Assembly (NCBI RefSeq): GCF_002261225.1
Contig: NZ_NEVM01000005.1
Coordinates: forward strand, 1,116,001 to 1,180,000
DNA from: Bordetella genomosp. 10
GTDB lineage: Bacteria; Pseudomonadota; Gammaproteobacteria; Burkholderiales; Burkholderiaceae_B
Direction of reading: 5' to 3'
Length of the DNA stretch: 64,000 bases
In this document: in pieces, positions 44,258 to 53,419 of the stretch
Layout: every line of letters starts with the position of its first letter
Position numbering within the stretch: position 1 is the stretch's first letter
Program-made: the position numbers and the translations under genes
The notes under the pieces: model-generated
What the model was told of the DNA's origin: nothing
Databases searched by the model: none
Seen by the model: only the letters and a program-made list of their open reading frames with translations

Positions 44258-45115
44258 CTACTCCGTCTCATAGCCTCTGTTCACGTAGCTGCCGTTGGGC
44301 AGATAGCTCACCATGCAGTCGCGGTAGACAGGCCCCACGTCAGGACCGGCGCGCAGGCCGGAAACTGGCGCGGGCGGACACAGCCGGGGAATGGCGCCGG
44401 CCAATTCCCGATCGAAGACGGCGACGCAGGACCGCGTCGCGGGGTCCTGTACGGTGAGCCAACCGCGCCCGAAGCGCTCTCCGATGCCGATCGCCGAAAT
44501 CACCATCGCCTTTTCGCCGAGCTGCAGGACGATGCCCGTGTACTCCCGCAGATAACCGCGTATTTCCTCGGCGAGTTCGAATCGGTTCATGGCGGGCAAG
44601 GGCGCCGCGGGCAACGGCGTCGACGCCACGCTGTCGTATCTTTTCAGATACGCGAGCCCTTCCTCATGGCCCATGCCCTTCAAGGCCAGCATCAACTGGC
44701 ATAGCTGATTGTGCGTCTTGCCGTAGCCTTCGGGCTGCGCATCCTCATCGGGAACGACCAGCCAATCCGGGCTGCCCGTTTTCTTCCGCAGGAAATAAGC
44801 CAGGTAATCCATGCCCTGGCGATCCGGCTCGCGGCCGTCTTCGCCCACGCTGTAGCACCACGCGATGACGGGTGCGTTAGCGTTCGCCGGCGCGTCACCC
44901 GTCGGCAGGCCATCGAGGGACGGCCGGCGCCGTTCCGCGGCGGCCGGCAGGCAGGACGGGTGCATGCGCGCGCGCGGCGCACCGGCTTCGGCGGTGAACG
45001 GGATATCGAACTGCGGCGCCGAACGCAGGTAGTCGTCCAGCATCGAGACGCTGGACGCACTGTCGCCGGCGGATGCCGTGCTCGGCGGCATGACGCACGA
45101 TGCGATATTACCCAT
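44258..45115 (-). CDS. Unknown protein with N-myristoylation-like start; possible effector
   Basis: A 285-residue protein that I do not recognise. It begins MGNIASCV, which fits the eukaryotic N-myristoylation pattern MGxxxS with a following Cys that could be palmitoylated, as in several type III effectors. The first 25 residues are Ser/Ala-rich and lack a signal peptide. The rest is globular: AWCYSVGEDGREPDRQGMDYLAYFL, then RFELAEEIRGYLREYTGIVLQLGEKAMVISAIGIGERFGRGWLTVQDPATRSCVAVFD. No known catalytic triad is certain. GGAGG lies five bases before the ATG. G+C is visibly lower than the flanks by eye, hinting at transfer. Confidence 0.7.
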   Translation of the reverse strand: MGNIASCVMPPSTASAGDSASSVSMLDDYLRSAPQFDIPFTAEAGAPRARMHPSCLPAAAERRRPSLDGLPTGDAPANANAPVIAWCYSVGEDGREPDRQGMDYLAYFLRKKTGSPDWLVVPDEDAQPEGYGKTHNQLCQLMLALKGMGHEEGLAYLKRYDSVASTPLPAAPLPAMNRFELAEEIRGYLREYTGIVLQLGEKAMVISAIGIGERFGRGWLTVQDPATRSCVAVFDRELAGAIPRLCPPAPVSGLRAGPDVGPVYRDCMVSYLPNGSYVNRGYETE

Positions 45116-45469
45116 GGCCAGCCTCCTTCGCCGTGGGATGGACATAAGGCCAGTCTCGCATCGAGGGGGCGAGAGGAACGCGATCGCGCGACCCGATGGA
45201 TTCCTGGTGTCGCGCTTCACCGCATGATGACGGCCGCCTGCGCATGCTGAGCGAATTTCCCACTTCCTGTCCCCTGATTCCCATAGCGAAAGATCCGAGT
45301 GGGTTGCAGATCCTTGCGGCAGGTTCCGACCTGCGACAGATTCTTTACGCCCCGGCGAGGCAAAGCCGCATCGGGGGAACGAGGCAGGCCTCCGGAGGGG
45401 CAGCCGCGCATGGGAGACACGCCCGGCGCCCGGCGCCTGGTCGGGGAGCTGCGCCTCAGGCGGGCGTTC
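45116..45469. other. Intergenic region with a short hairpin
   Basis: No convincing gene in these 354 bases. A perfect hairpin GCAGGT-TCCG-ACCTGC lies at 45319-45334 on a stable tetraloop, followed by TTCTTT. Part of the region (45230-45350) has lower G+C. It contains the upstream region of the possible effector gene (minus strand). Confidence 0.4.
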
Positions 45470-46357
45470 TCAGGCAGGCATCGCCGGCTGGCGCGCCTGG
45501 CTGTCCAGCCAGCGGCTGAAAAGATGCGTTTCGCTGCTGGCCGAGGGATGGACGCCGTAGTAGTAGCGGACCATGGGCAGGCGCAGGTCGGGCAGCGGGC
45601 ACACCAGCCGCCCGTCGGTCAGGTCGTTGGCCAGCAGGGATACCGGCGCGATGGTGTAGCCCAGCCCGTCGATGGCGGCCTGCAACACGAAATGGGAATG
45701 GTCGAACAGAATCTGGGCCTTGGGACGCAAGCGGCGGATGCCCAGGTGCTTTTTCCAGTCCTCCCAATCCGTCCGGCGGGTCTTCGCCAGCAACAGCGTC
45801 AGCGACGCCAGCGCGGCCGGCTCGGTCACGCCCCGCATGAGGCGCGGCGCGCCCACCAGCAAGGCCTCGTCTTCGAGAAAAGGATGCATGCCCAGCGTAT
45901 CGGGCCAGTTCTCCAGCCCGCGCCGGATGGCGATATCGTAGGAAAGGTCGGGCGCGTTGGGCGGCGCGATGCTGGTGAGGATTTGAGGTTCGATGCCCGG
46001 ATATTGGGCGACGAAATCGGACAAGCGGGGAATCAGCCAGCGCACCGCGAAGGTCGGCCGCACGTTGATCCGCACCGCGCGCCCCGAGGCCTGCGCCATG
46101 ACCTGGCGCGCCGCGGCGGCGACCTGGTCCAGGGCGGGTCCGGCTTCCGCCAGGAACTGCTGGCCGGCGGGCGTCAGCCGCACCTGCCTGACGCGCCGCT
46201 CGAACAGCGCCACGCCCAGGTAATCTTCCAGGCTTCTCACCTGCCGGCTGATGGCGCCGTGCGTGACGTGCAGGTCGGCGGCGGCCAGGGTAAAGCTCTG
46301 GCGGCGCGCGGCGGCCAGGAAAGCGCGGACGGCGTTCAGGGGAAGGTGAGCGGCCAT
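45470..46357 (-). CDS. LysR-family regulator (GcvA-like)
   Basis: A 295-residue LysR-type regulator. The winged HTH (LPLNAVRAFLAAARRQSFTLAAADLHVTHGAISRQVRSLEDYLGVALFER) is of the GcvA/AmpR branch, followed by a periplasmic-binding-like effector domain. An in-frame ATG at 46378 would add seven residues; the chosen one gives the usual MxxLPPLNALRAF-type start. It is divergent from an MFS gene by about 57 bases, so that transporter is the likely target. Confidence 0.92.
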   Translation of the reverse strand: MAAHLPLNAVRAFLAAARRQSFTLAAADLHVTHGAISRQVRSLEDYLGVALFERRVRQVRLTPAGQQFLAEAGPALDQVAAAARQVMAQASGRAVRINVRPTFAVRWLIPRLSDFVAQYPGIEPQILTSIAPPNAPDLSYDIAIRRGLENWPDTLGMHPFLEDEALLVGAPRLMRGVTEPAALASLTLLLAKTRRTDWEDWKKHLGIRRLRPKAQILFDHSHFVLQAAIDGLGYTIAPVSLLANDLTDGRLVCPLPDLRLPMVRYYYGVHPSASSETHLFSRWLDSQARQPAMPA

Positions 46358-46414
46358 GCGTGAGATTTTATCACTCATGGTGCGCGCGATTATCGTTTGT
46401 CATCCCGGTGAAAT

Positions 46415-47575
46415 ATGCGCACCATGGCGGCCATCATGACGAACGCCGCCGCCGCCCTCGAAGCCTCTCCCGCCACCGAATCGAATTCGCGCCGCGCCGC
46501 GGCCACGCTGGCGCTGACGCTGCCCGGCGATACCGTGCTGTACCTGCTGCTGCCGATGTATGCCGCGCACTTCGGCGTGACGCTGGCGCAGGCGGGCGTG
46601 CTGCTGGCGGCGAACCGCCTGGTACGGATCGCCGGCTACGGATGGGTGGCGCGCTTTTATGCGCGCCATGGCGATCGCCCGACCTGCATGCTGGCCGCGG
46701 GGGCGGCGGCGATCAGCGCGCTGGGCTATGCGACCCTGTCGGGTTTCTGGGCGCTGGTCCCCCTGCGCCTGCTGTGGGGGCTGGCCTTCGCGGCGCTGAA
46801 CCTGTCCACGCAGGCCATGGCCACGGCCGACCCGCGCGGCTCGGCGCGGCGCAACGGCCGCTCGCGCGCCATCATCGCGATGGGTCCCGTGGTGGCCCTG
46901 CCCCTGGGCGCCTGGCTCGCCGATCTCTACGGCCCGCGGACGATCTTCTTCATCCTGGCGCTGACGTCGCTGCTGGGCCTGCTGGCGGCGCACAAGCTGC
47001 CCAGCCTCCCCCACCCGGTTCCCGCCGCGCGGCGCCGCCTGCGCCTGCCCGGCAGCCTCGATACCTGGTCCTTTCTCGAAGGCTTCACGCTGGATGGCCT
47101 GTTCATCATCGGCCTGTCCTACCTGGGCAAGGACCTGATGCCGGCCGGCTCGGTCGTCGTCGCCGGCGCGGTGCTGGCCTTGCGCTACCTGGGCGAGATC
47201 GTGCTCAGCCCCATCGGCGGCCGCATGGCCGAGCGCTTCGGGGCCGAACGCGTGCTGGTCGCCCTGTCGCTGCTGACCGCCGTGGTGCTGGTGGGCTTCG
47301 GCGTGGGCTGGATATGGAGCTGCGCCGCCGCCATCGTCGTGTTGCGCGCCTTGCAACTGCCGCTGCTGCCGCCCATCGTCGCCATGCGCACGCCGGGCCC
47401 GGGGCGCGTGCAGGCGCTGGCGGCGCGATCGGTCTGGCGCGACATCGGCGCCGGCACCGGGCCCCTGCTCGCCGGCCTGGTGCTGCCGCTGGTGTCGCCG
47501 GTCTGGATCTATACCGTGCCAGCCCTGCTGCTGGCCCTGGCCGCGCTGGCCTGCGTGCGGCCCGCCGCGGCGTAG
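46415..47575 (+). CDS. MFS transporter
   Basis: A 386-residue membrane protein with about twelve hydrophobic segments (e.g. TLALTLPGDTVLYLLLPMYAAHFGV, LVPLRLLWGLAFAALNLSTQAM). The loops GWVARFYARHGDRPTCM and GGRMAERFGAERVLV are the two MFS A-type loops. Several ATGs (46415, 46424, 46436) could start it. Divergent from a LysR gene that probably regulates it. Substrate unknown; efflux is the usual role. Confidence 0.88.
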   Translation: MRTMAAIMTNAAAALEASPATESNSRRAAATLALTLPGDTVLYLLLPMYAAHFGVTLAQAGVLLAANRLVRIAGYGWVARFYARHGDRPTCMLAAGAAAISALGYATLSGFWALVPLRLLWGLAFAALNLSTQAMATADPRGSARRNGRSRAIIAMGPVVALPLGAWLADLYGPRTIFFILALTSLLGLLAAHKLPSLPHPVPAARRRLRLPGSLDTWSFLEGFTLDGLFIIGLSYLGKDLMPAGSVVVAGAVLALRYLGEIVLSPIGGRMAERFGAERVLVALSLLTAVVLVGFGVGWIWSCAAAIVVLRALQLPLLPPIVAMRTPGPGRVQALAARSVWRDIGAGTGPLLAGLVLPLVSPVWIYTVPALLLALAALACVRPAAA

Positions 47576-47711
47576 GGTCCCGCCGGCGCTGGAAGCAGCC
47601 GGCCTGCCGGATGGGCCGGCCCGGGCAAGCGCGATGTCTCGTGCCGCTACACTGGGCGCACATCGCGTTTCGCGGCCGCGACGCGGAATATCCAGACTCA
47701 CGGAGACTGCC

Positions 47712-48134
47712 TTGCCCTCCCCCCAGAATGACACCCAACGCTACGAAACCGGGCTGCAGGTCCGGCGCGAAGTGCTCGGCGCCGAGCACGTGGACCGGTC
47801 GCTGCGGCGCCTGAGCCCGGTCAACGAGGAATTCCAGGATCTCATCACGCGCTATGCCTGGGGCGAGATCTGGACGCGCGACGGCCTGCCGCGCCACACG
47901 CGCAGCCTGCTGACGATAGGGCTGATGGTGGCCTTGAATCGCGGCGAGGAATTGAAGCTGCACCTGCGCGCGGCCCGCAACAACGGCGTCACCCGCGACG
48001 AGATCAAGGAGGTGCTGCTGCAGACGGCGATCTATTGCGGCGTGCCCGCGGCCAACGCGGCCTTCCACGCGGCCGAGGAAATCTTCGCAGCCCAGGACGC
48101 GCAGGACGGCACGGCGCCTCCGGGACAGGGCTGA
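47712..48134 (+). CDS. 4-carboxymuconolactone decarboxylase-type protein
   Basis: A 140-residue helical protein. RYETGLQVRREVLGAEHVDRSL and LPRHTRSLLTIGLMVALNRGEELKLHLRAARNNGVTRDEIKEVLLQTAIYCGVPAANAAF match PcaC closely, including the catalytic-region His/Glu pattern. PcaC converts gamma-carboxymuconolactone in the protocatechuate branch of the beta-ketoadipate pathway. No other pca gene is present, so a stand-alone relative with another substrate is possible. Starts at TTG 47712 with GGAG seven bases upstream; no ATG fits better. Confidence 0.87.
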   Translation: MPSPQNDTQRYETGLQVRREVLGAEHVDRSLRRLSPVNEEFQDLITRYAWGEIWTRDGLPRHTRSLLTIGLMVALNRGEELKLHLRAARNNGVTRDEIKEVLLQTAIYCGVPAANAAFHAAEEIFAAQDAQDGTAPPGQG

Positions 48135-48367
48135 AGCCCGTGGACGGGCCGCGGGCGGCCGCGCGTCGACGCCGCCGCGTGCTCGCGGCGCCCGCCTGAT
48201 CTCCGCCGCCAGGCGGTTTCCCTGGCCGGCCGGAACGCGATTATCCCCGCTGCCGGGCCTGTTTTCGGGCCTTTCCGGATCGGAGATGCGATACTCGGCC
48301 TGCCATGGCCGGGAACGACGATCCGCCCCCGCGCCGCAGGAATCCCCACATTTCAAGGTATCCATAG

Positions 48368-49717
48368 ATGAAGCACTACGATTACATCGCCATCGGCGGC
48401 GGCAGCGGGGGCATCGCCTCGGTCAACCGGGCGGCCATGTACGGCAGGAAATGCGCGCTGATCGAGGCGAAGGACCTGGGCGGCACCTGCGTCAACGTCG
48501 GCTGCGTGCCGAAGAAGGTCATGTGGCACGCGGCGCAGATCGCCGAGGCCATTCATCTCTACGGGCCGGACTATGGCTACGACACCAAGATCGAGCGCTT
48601 CGACTGGGCCCGCCTGATCGAGAACCGCAGCGCCTATATCCGCCGCATCCACGCGTCCTACGAGGCCGGCCTGGACCGCAACAAGGTCGACGTCATCCGC
48701 GGCCATGGCCGCTTCGTCGACGCGCGCACCATCGAGGTCGGCGGCGAACGCGTCACCGCCGACCACATCCTCATCGCCACCGGCACGCAGCCGGCGTGGC
48801 CGGACATTCCCGGCGCCCGGCTCGGCATCGATTCCGATGGGTTCTTCGAGCTGCCGGGCCTGCCGGCCCGCACCGCCGTGGTCGGCGCCGGCTACATCGC
48901 CGTCGAACTGGCGGGGGTATTGCATGCCTTGGGATCGGAAACCCATCTGTTCGTGCGCCAGGATTCCGCCTTGCGCAACTTCGATCCCATGTTGCGGGAA
49001 ACGCTGATGCAGGTCATGGACGCCGAGGGTCCCAAGGTCCATCGGGGCGCCGTGCCCAAGGCCGTGGTGAAGAACGCCGACGGCAGCCTGACGCTGCAAC
49101 TGGGCAACGGCGAGATGTGCGTGGTGGACTGCGTCGTCTGGGCCATCGGCCGCGTTCCCGACACCAGCGGCCTGAACCTGGAGGCGGCCGGCGTCCGCCT
49201 GGACACGCGCGGCTACATCGAGTCCGACAAATACGAATGCACCAACGTGCCCAACATCTATGCGGTGGGCGACGTCACCGGCAAGATCGAATTGACGCCC
49301 GTCGCCGTGGCGGCCGGCCGGCGCCTGTCGGAGCGCCTGTTCAACGACAAGCCGGACGAACACCTGAACTACGAAAACGTTCCGTCGGTGGTGTTCAGCC
49401 ATCCGCCCATCGGGACGGTGGGACTGACCGAACCGCAGGCGCGCGCCCGCTACGGCGACGACCAGGTCAAGGTCTACCAGTCGGGTTTCACCGCCATGTA
49501 CACCGCCGTCACCAAGCACCGGCAGCCGGCGAAGATGAAGCTGGTGTGCGTGGGGCCCGAGGAGCGCATCGTGGGCATCCACGGCATCGGCTACGGCATG
49601 GACGAGATCCTGCAGGGTTTCGCCGTGGCCCTGAAGATGGGCGCCACCAAGAAGGATTTCGACGACACCGTGGCCATCCATCCGACGGCGGCGGAAGAAT
49701 TCGTCACGATGCGCTGA
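48368..49717 (+). CDS. gor: Glutathione-disulfide reductase
   Basis: NADPH-dependent flavoenzyme that keeps glutathione reduced in the cytosol. FAD site GGGSGGIAS (residues 10-18), redox disulfide [13 protein letters not shown] (38-50), NADPH site [19 protein letters not shown] followed by FVRQD (Arg typical of NADPH), and the C-terminal HPTAAEE of the partner active site are all present. 449 residues, as in E. coli Gor. Monocistronic, 233 bases after the PcaC-like gene. No anomalies. Confidence 0.96.
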   Translation: MKHYDYIAIGGGSGGIASVNRAAMYGRKCALIEAKDLGGTCVNVGCVPKKVMWHAAQIAEAIHLYGPDYGYDTKIERFDWARLIENRSAYIRRIHASYEAGLDRNKVDVIRGHGRFVDARTIEVGGERVTADHILIATGTQPAWPDIPGARLGIDSDGFFELPGLPARTAVVGAGYIAVELAGVLHALGSETHLFVRQDSALRNFDPMLRETLMQVMDAEGPKVHRGAVPKAVVKNADGSLTLQLGNGEMCVVDCVVWAIGRVPDTSGLNLEAAGVRLDTRGYIESDKYECTNVPNIYAVGDVTGKIELTPVAVAAGRRLSERLFNDKPDEHLNYENVPSVVFSHPPIGTVGLTEPQARARYGDDQVKVYQSGFTAMYTAVTKHRQPAKMKLVCVGPEERIVGIHGIGYGMDEILQGFAVALKMGATKKDFDDTVAIHPTAAEEFVTMR

Positions 49718-49907
49718 TCCGCAAAAGCGGCCGGCCGGCCCGCGCCATCGGCGCATGATGGTGCATATCCCGGTGCGCCATGCACGGCAGCGTGCGCCGA
49801 AGCCCCTGGAACCATAGCCACCGGCAACTGGCTCTATGGACGCCGCGGCGGTCCATGCAACGCTTCCTCCTGATCCCATCCATCGGAACCAAGAGGAACG
49901 AAACATC

Positions 49908-50297
49908 ATGACCAATGCCGTCGACGCCGCCACGCTCGAAGCCTTCAGCGCGGCCTGGAACCGGCACGACCTGCCGGCGCTGATGTCCTTCATGCACGAA
50001 GACTGCGTCTTCGAAACCGCCGCCGGCCCCCTGGCCTGCGGCGCGCGCCACGAAGGCGCCGAGGCCGTGGCGCGCGCCTTCGCGTCGGCCTGGCAGAACG
50101 TGCCGGACGCGCAATGGGAAAACGGCCGCCATTGGGTGCACGGCGACCGCGGCGTCTCCGAATGGACCTTCACGGGCACCGCCGCCGACGGCGCCCGCAT
50201 CGAGGTCGACGGCGTCGACCTGTTCACGTTCCGCGACGGCAAGATCCTCGTCAAGAACGTATTCCGCAAGACCCGCACCGCGCCCGTCTCCGCCTGA
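49908..50297 (+). CDS. SnoaL-like (NTF2-fold) protein
   Basis: A 129-residue NTF2-fold protein (TLEAFSAAWNRHDLPALMSFMHEDCVFE, WTFTGTAADGARIEVDGVDLFTFRDGKI), the SnoaL/ketosteroid isomerase-like class. Such proteins can be isomerases, hydratases or ligand-binding helpers; no specific reaction can be assigned. First gene of the large ABC importer operon, 26 bases before the oxidoreductase gene. AGAGGA upstream of ATG 49908. Confidence 0.85.
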   Translation: MTNAVDAATLEAFSAAWNRHDLPALMSFMHEDCVFETAAGPLACGARHEGAEAVARAFASAWQNVPDAQWENGRHWVHGDRGVSEWTFTGTAADGARIEVDGVDLFTFRDGKILVKNVFRKTRTAPVSA

Positions 50298-50323
50298 AAC
50301 GCCCTCCCGACAGGAACCACACC

Positions 50324-51712
50324 ATGGACACGTCCGTGCGGGGCGCCGGCCTCCAATCCTACGACCCCACCTACGACCCGCTGGTCTCCCCCGGCCCCGG
50401 CCGGAACCAAGAATACGCGCCCACCTACTGGGTCGGCACCGCCGGGCCGCCGCCCGGCGACGACGGCCCGATAGACGGCGACCGCGACGTCGACGTGGCG
50501 ATCATCGGCTCGGGCTTCACCGGGCTGGCCACCGCGCTTTTCCTGGCCAGGGAACACGGCATCAAGGCCGCCGTGCTGGAAGCCAACCGCGTGGCCTGGG
50601 GCTGCACCAGCCGCAACGGCGGGCAGGGACAGAATGCCAGCGGCCGCCTGTACCGTTCGCAGTGGATCGAGCGCTGGGGCAAGGACGTGGCGCGCCGGCT
50701 CGACGCGGAAATCCGCGGCGGCTTCAACACGTTCAGCGAACTCGTCGCGCAGATCGATTGCGATGCCCAGCCGGGCGGCCACCTCTACATCGCCCACCGC
50801 GACAAGAAGATGGCCTTCCTGCGCAGCGAAGGCAAGCTGATGCGCGAACAGTTCGGCTACGACACGCGCATCCTCAGCCGCGAGGAGGTGCACCGCGACT
50901 ACGTGCGCGACGAGGAAGCCAGCGGCGCGCTGCACGAACCGGACGGCATCAGCGTGCACCCGCTGAAGCTCGCCTACGGCTATATCCGGATGGCGCGCCA
51001 GCACGGCGCCACGCTGCATCCCGCCAGCGGCGTCACCGGCTGGCGCACCGAGGGCGGCCGCCACCTGCTGCAAACGCCCGGCGGCGTGGTGCGCGCGCGC
51101 ACCGTCGCCGTCGCCACCGGCGCCTATACCGCGGCCAGCCTGCATCCCAGCCTGGCCGGGCGCTGCTACCCCGTGCTCTCCAACAGCATCGTCACGCGCC
51201 CGCTCACCGACGACGAACTGGCGCGCACCAACTTCCTGACCCACGAAGCGATCACCGACACCCGCACCCTGCGCTTCTACTACCGCCTGCTGCCGGACCG
51301 CCGCGTGCAGATCGGCAGCCGCAGCGCCGTCACCGGCGCCGACGCGCGGCACCCCCGCCACGAGAAGTTGCTGATCGACGGCCTGTACCGCAAGTTCCCG
51401 CCGCTGCGCGGCATCGGCATCGACTATTCCTGGTGGGGCTGGGTCGACGTCAGCCACGACATGATGCCGCGCATCGTCCAGCCCGATCCCGCCCAGAGCG
51501 TGTTCTACGCCCTCGGCTACGGCGGCAACGGCGTCAGCTTCTCCGCGCATGCCGGACGCCGCATGGCCGAACGCGTAGCCGGCCGCACCGACCCCGCGTT
51601 CACGCTGCCCATCTATGACAGTCCCCTGCCCCTGCACGCGCTGGCGCCCTTCCGCCGCCTGGGCCAGGCGCTGCTGTATCGCTGGTACTACCTGAAGGAC
51701 GAAGTGCTCTGA
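50324..51712 (+). CDS. FAD-dependent amine oxidoreductase (DAO/PuuB-like)
   Basis: A 462-residue flavoprotein of the D-amino acid oxidase superfamily, similar in pattern to gamma-glutamylputrescine oxidase PuuB/OrdL. The Rossmann GSGFTGLATAL is at residues 62-72, and RVAWGCTSRNGGQ is the FAD-contact segment typical of this branch. A GYGGNGVSFSAHAGRRMAE flavin-binding stretch is near the C terminus. It would oxidise an amine to an aldehyde or imine with hydrogen peroxide. Within the operon it probably acts on the imported compound or its hydrolysis product. Confidence 0.88.
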   Translation: MDTSVRGAGLQSYDPTYDPLVSPGPGRNQEYAPTYWVGTAGPPPGDDGPIDGDRDVDVAIIGSGFTGLATALFLAREHGIKAAVLEANRVAWGCTSRNGGQGQNASGRLYRSQWIERWGKDVARRLDAEIRGGFNTFSELVAQIDCDAQPGGHLYIAHRDKKMAFLRSEGKLMREQFGYDTRILSREEVHRDYVRDEEASGALHEPDGISVHPLKLAYGYIRMARQHGATLHPASGVTGWRTEGGRHLLQTPGGVVRARTVAVATGAYTAASLHPSLAGRCYPVLSNSIVTRPLTDDELARTNFLTHEAITDTRTLRFYYRLLPDRRVQIGSRSAVTGADARHPRHEKLLIDGLYRKFPPLRGIGIDYSWWGWVDVSHDMMPRIVQPDPAQSVFYALGYGGNGVSFSAHAGRRMAERVAGRTDPAFTLPIYDSPLPLHALAPFRRLGQALLYRWYYLKDEVL

Positions 51713-51823
51713 CCCGTTGATCCGCTGACCCCAACGCCGCGCGGCGGTTCCCCTGCCGCGCGACCCGCCAGACCCTGGACGCGGCGCCTCTCCGCGGCCC
51801 GCAAACCTGTTCAAGGAGAAGTC

Positions 51824-53419
51824 ATGTTCCATCGTTATTCCGCCCGCGCGGCGGCCGCCTGCTGCCTGGCCTTCATGGCCGCGACGGCCGCGACCGCCCC
51901 TGCCGCCCAGGCCGCCGACGCCAAGGCCGGCGGCACGCTGGTCATGGGCAGCACCGAGATACCGCGCCACCTGGACGGCGCGGTGCAGTCCGGCATGGCC
52001 ACCGGCCTGGTGTCGACCCAGCTCTTCGCCAGTCCGCTGCGCTTCGACGACAAATGGCAGCCCCAGCCCTACCTGGCCGAATCCTGGGAACTGACGGACA
52101 ACGCCCGCACGCTGACCCTGCACCTGCGCAAGAACGCCTTCTTCCACGACGGCCAGCCCATCACCTCCGCCGACGTCGCCTTTTCCCTGATGGCGATCAA
52201 GGCCAACCATCCCTTCTCCACCATGCTCGCGCCGCTGGAGAAGGTCGAGACGCCCGACCCCTACACCGCGATATTGCGCCTGAGCCGTCCGCACCCGGCC
52301 ATCCTGCTGGCCATGTCGCCGGCGCTGGCGCCCATCCTGCCCAAGCACATCTACGACGACGGCCAGGATCTCAAGACGCATCCGCGCAACAGCAAGGACG
52401 TGGTCGGCTCCGGCCCCTTCAAGCTGGTGGAGTTCACGCCGGGGCAGCGGGTGGTGCTGGAGAAATTCGACAAGTTCTTCCTGCCCGGCCGTCCCAAGCT
52501 GGACCGCGTGATCATCAACTACTCGAACGACATGACGACGCTGACGCTGTCCCTGGACCGCGGCGATCTCCAGATGCTGCCCTTCATCAGCACCTCGTCC
52601 GAGCTGCGCCGCCTGCAGGCCGAGAACAAGTACGCCATCACCGACAAGGGCTATGAGGGCATCGGCGCGCTGAACTGGCTGGCCTTCAACCTGCGCCAGG
52701 GCCCCCTGTCCAACGTGAAGGTGCGCCAGGCCATCGCCTATGCCGTCGACAAGAAATTCATCTCCGGCGTCCTGCAGGCAGGGTTCTCCACGCCCGCCAA
52801 CGGCCCCATCGTCGCCAGCAGCCCCTACGCCACGACCGATCTCGTCACCTACCCGCTCGACCTGAAGAAGGCCGCCGCGCTCCTGGACGAGGCCGGCTTC
52901 CCGGCCAAGGACGGCGGCGTGCGCATGAAGCTGACCGTGGACTACATCCCCGGCTCGGTCGACCAGCAGAAAAACGTCGCCGAGTACCTGCGCTCGCAAC
53001 TGAAGAAGATCGGCATCGCCGTGGAAGTGCGCGCCTCGGCCGACTTTCCTTCCTGGGCCAAGCGCATCGCCGCGGGCGACTTCGACATGACCATGGACAC
53101 CGTCTACAACTGGGGCGACCCGGTCATCGGCGTGGCGCGCACCTACCTGTCCACCAACATCAAGCCCATCATCTGGACCAATACCCAGGCCTACGCCAAT
53201 CCCAAGGTCGACGAACTGCTCAATGCCGCCGCGGTGGAAACCGACATCGCCAAGCGCAAGCAGCTATATGCCGAGTTCCAGAAGATCGTCACCGGCGACC
53301 TGCCCATCCTGTTCCTCTCCAACGTGCCCTACCGCACGGTGACGAGCAAGCGCGTGCAGAACGTGCCCACCAGCATCTGGGGCCCGCTGTCGCCGCTCGA
53401 CGAGGTGACCGTGCAATGA
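51824..53419 (+). CDS. ABC importer substrate-binding protein (DppA/OppA family)
   Basis: Periplasmic receptor of a family 5 peptide/opine/nickel-type importer, 531 residues. Signal peptide through about residue 29 (FMAATAATAPAAQAA), then GGTLVMGSTEIPRHLDGAVQSGMATG. The SBP_bac_5 core is visible in DNARTLTLHLRKNAFFHDGQPITSADVAFSL and YAVDKKFISGVLQ. AAGGAG before the ATG. Its stop overlaps the next start (ATGA). Ligand not predictable; an amine-bearing or amide compound fits the operon enzymes. Confidence 0.93.
   Translation: MFHRYSARAAAACCLAFMAATAATAPAAQAADAKAGGTLVMGSTEIPRHLDGAVQSGMATGLVSTQLFASPLRFDDKWQPQPYLAESWELTDNARTLTLHLRKNAFFHDGQPITSADVAFSLMAIKANHPFSTMLAPLEKVETPDPYTAILRLSRPHPAILLAMSPALAPILPKHIYDDGQDLKTHPRNSKDVVGSGPFKLVEFTPGQRVVLEKFDKFFLPGRPKLDRVIINYSNDMTTLTLSLDRGDLQMLPFISTSSELRRLQAENKYAITDKGYEGIGALNWLAFNLRQGPLSNVKVRQAIAYAVDKKFISGVLQAGFSTPANGPIVASSPYATTDLVTYPLDLKKAAALLDEAGFPAKDGGVRMKLTVDYIPGSVDQQKNVAEYLRSQLKKIGIAVEVRASADFPSWAKRIAAGDFDMTMDTVYNWGDPVIGVARTYLSTNIKPIIWTNTQAYANPKVDELLNAAAVETDIAKRKQLYAEFQKIVTGDLPILFLSNVPYRTVTSKRVQNVPTSIWGPLSPLDEVTVQ

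Noticed and set aside
45217..45420. 67-residue minus-strand frame in the gap before LysR
   Set aside because: No ribosome site, no domain, and composition not unlike random sequence.
48353..52999. A 1548-residue open frame on the minus strand
   Set aside because: It runs antisense through gor, the SnoaL-like, the FAD oxidase and the binding-protein genes, all with clear families. Its composition (Gly/Ala/Val/His-rich) is the usual antisense shadow in high-G+C DNA.
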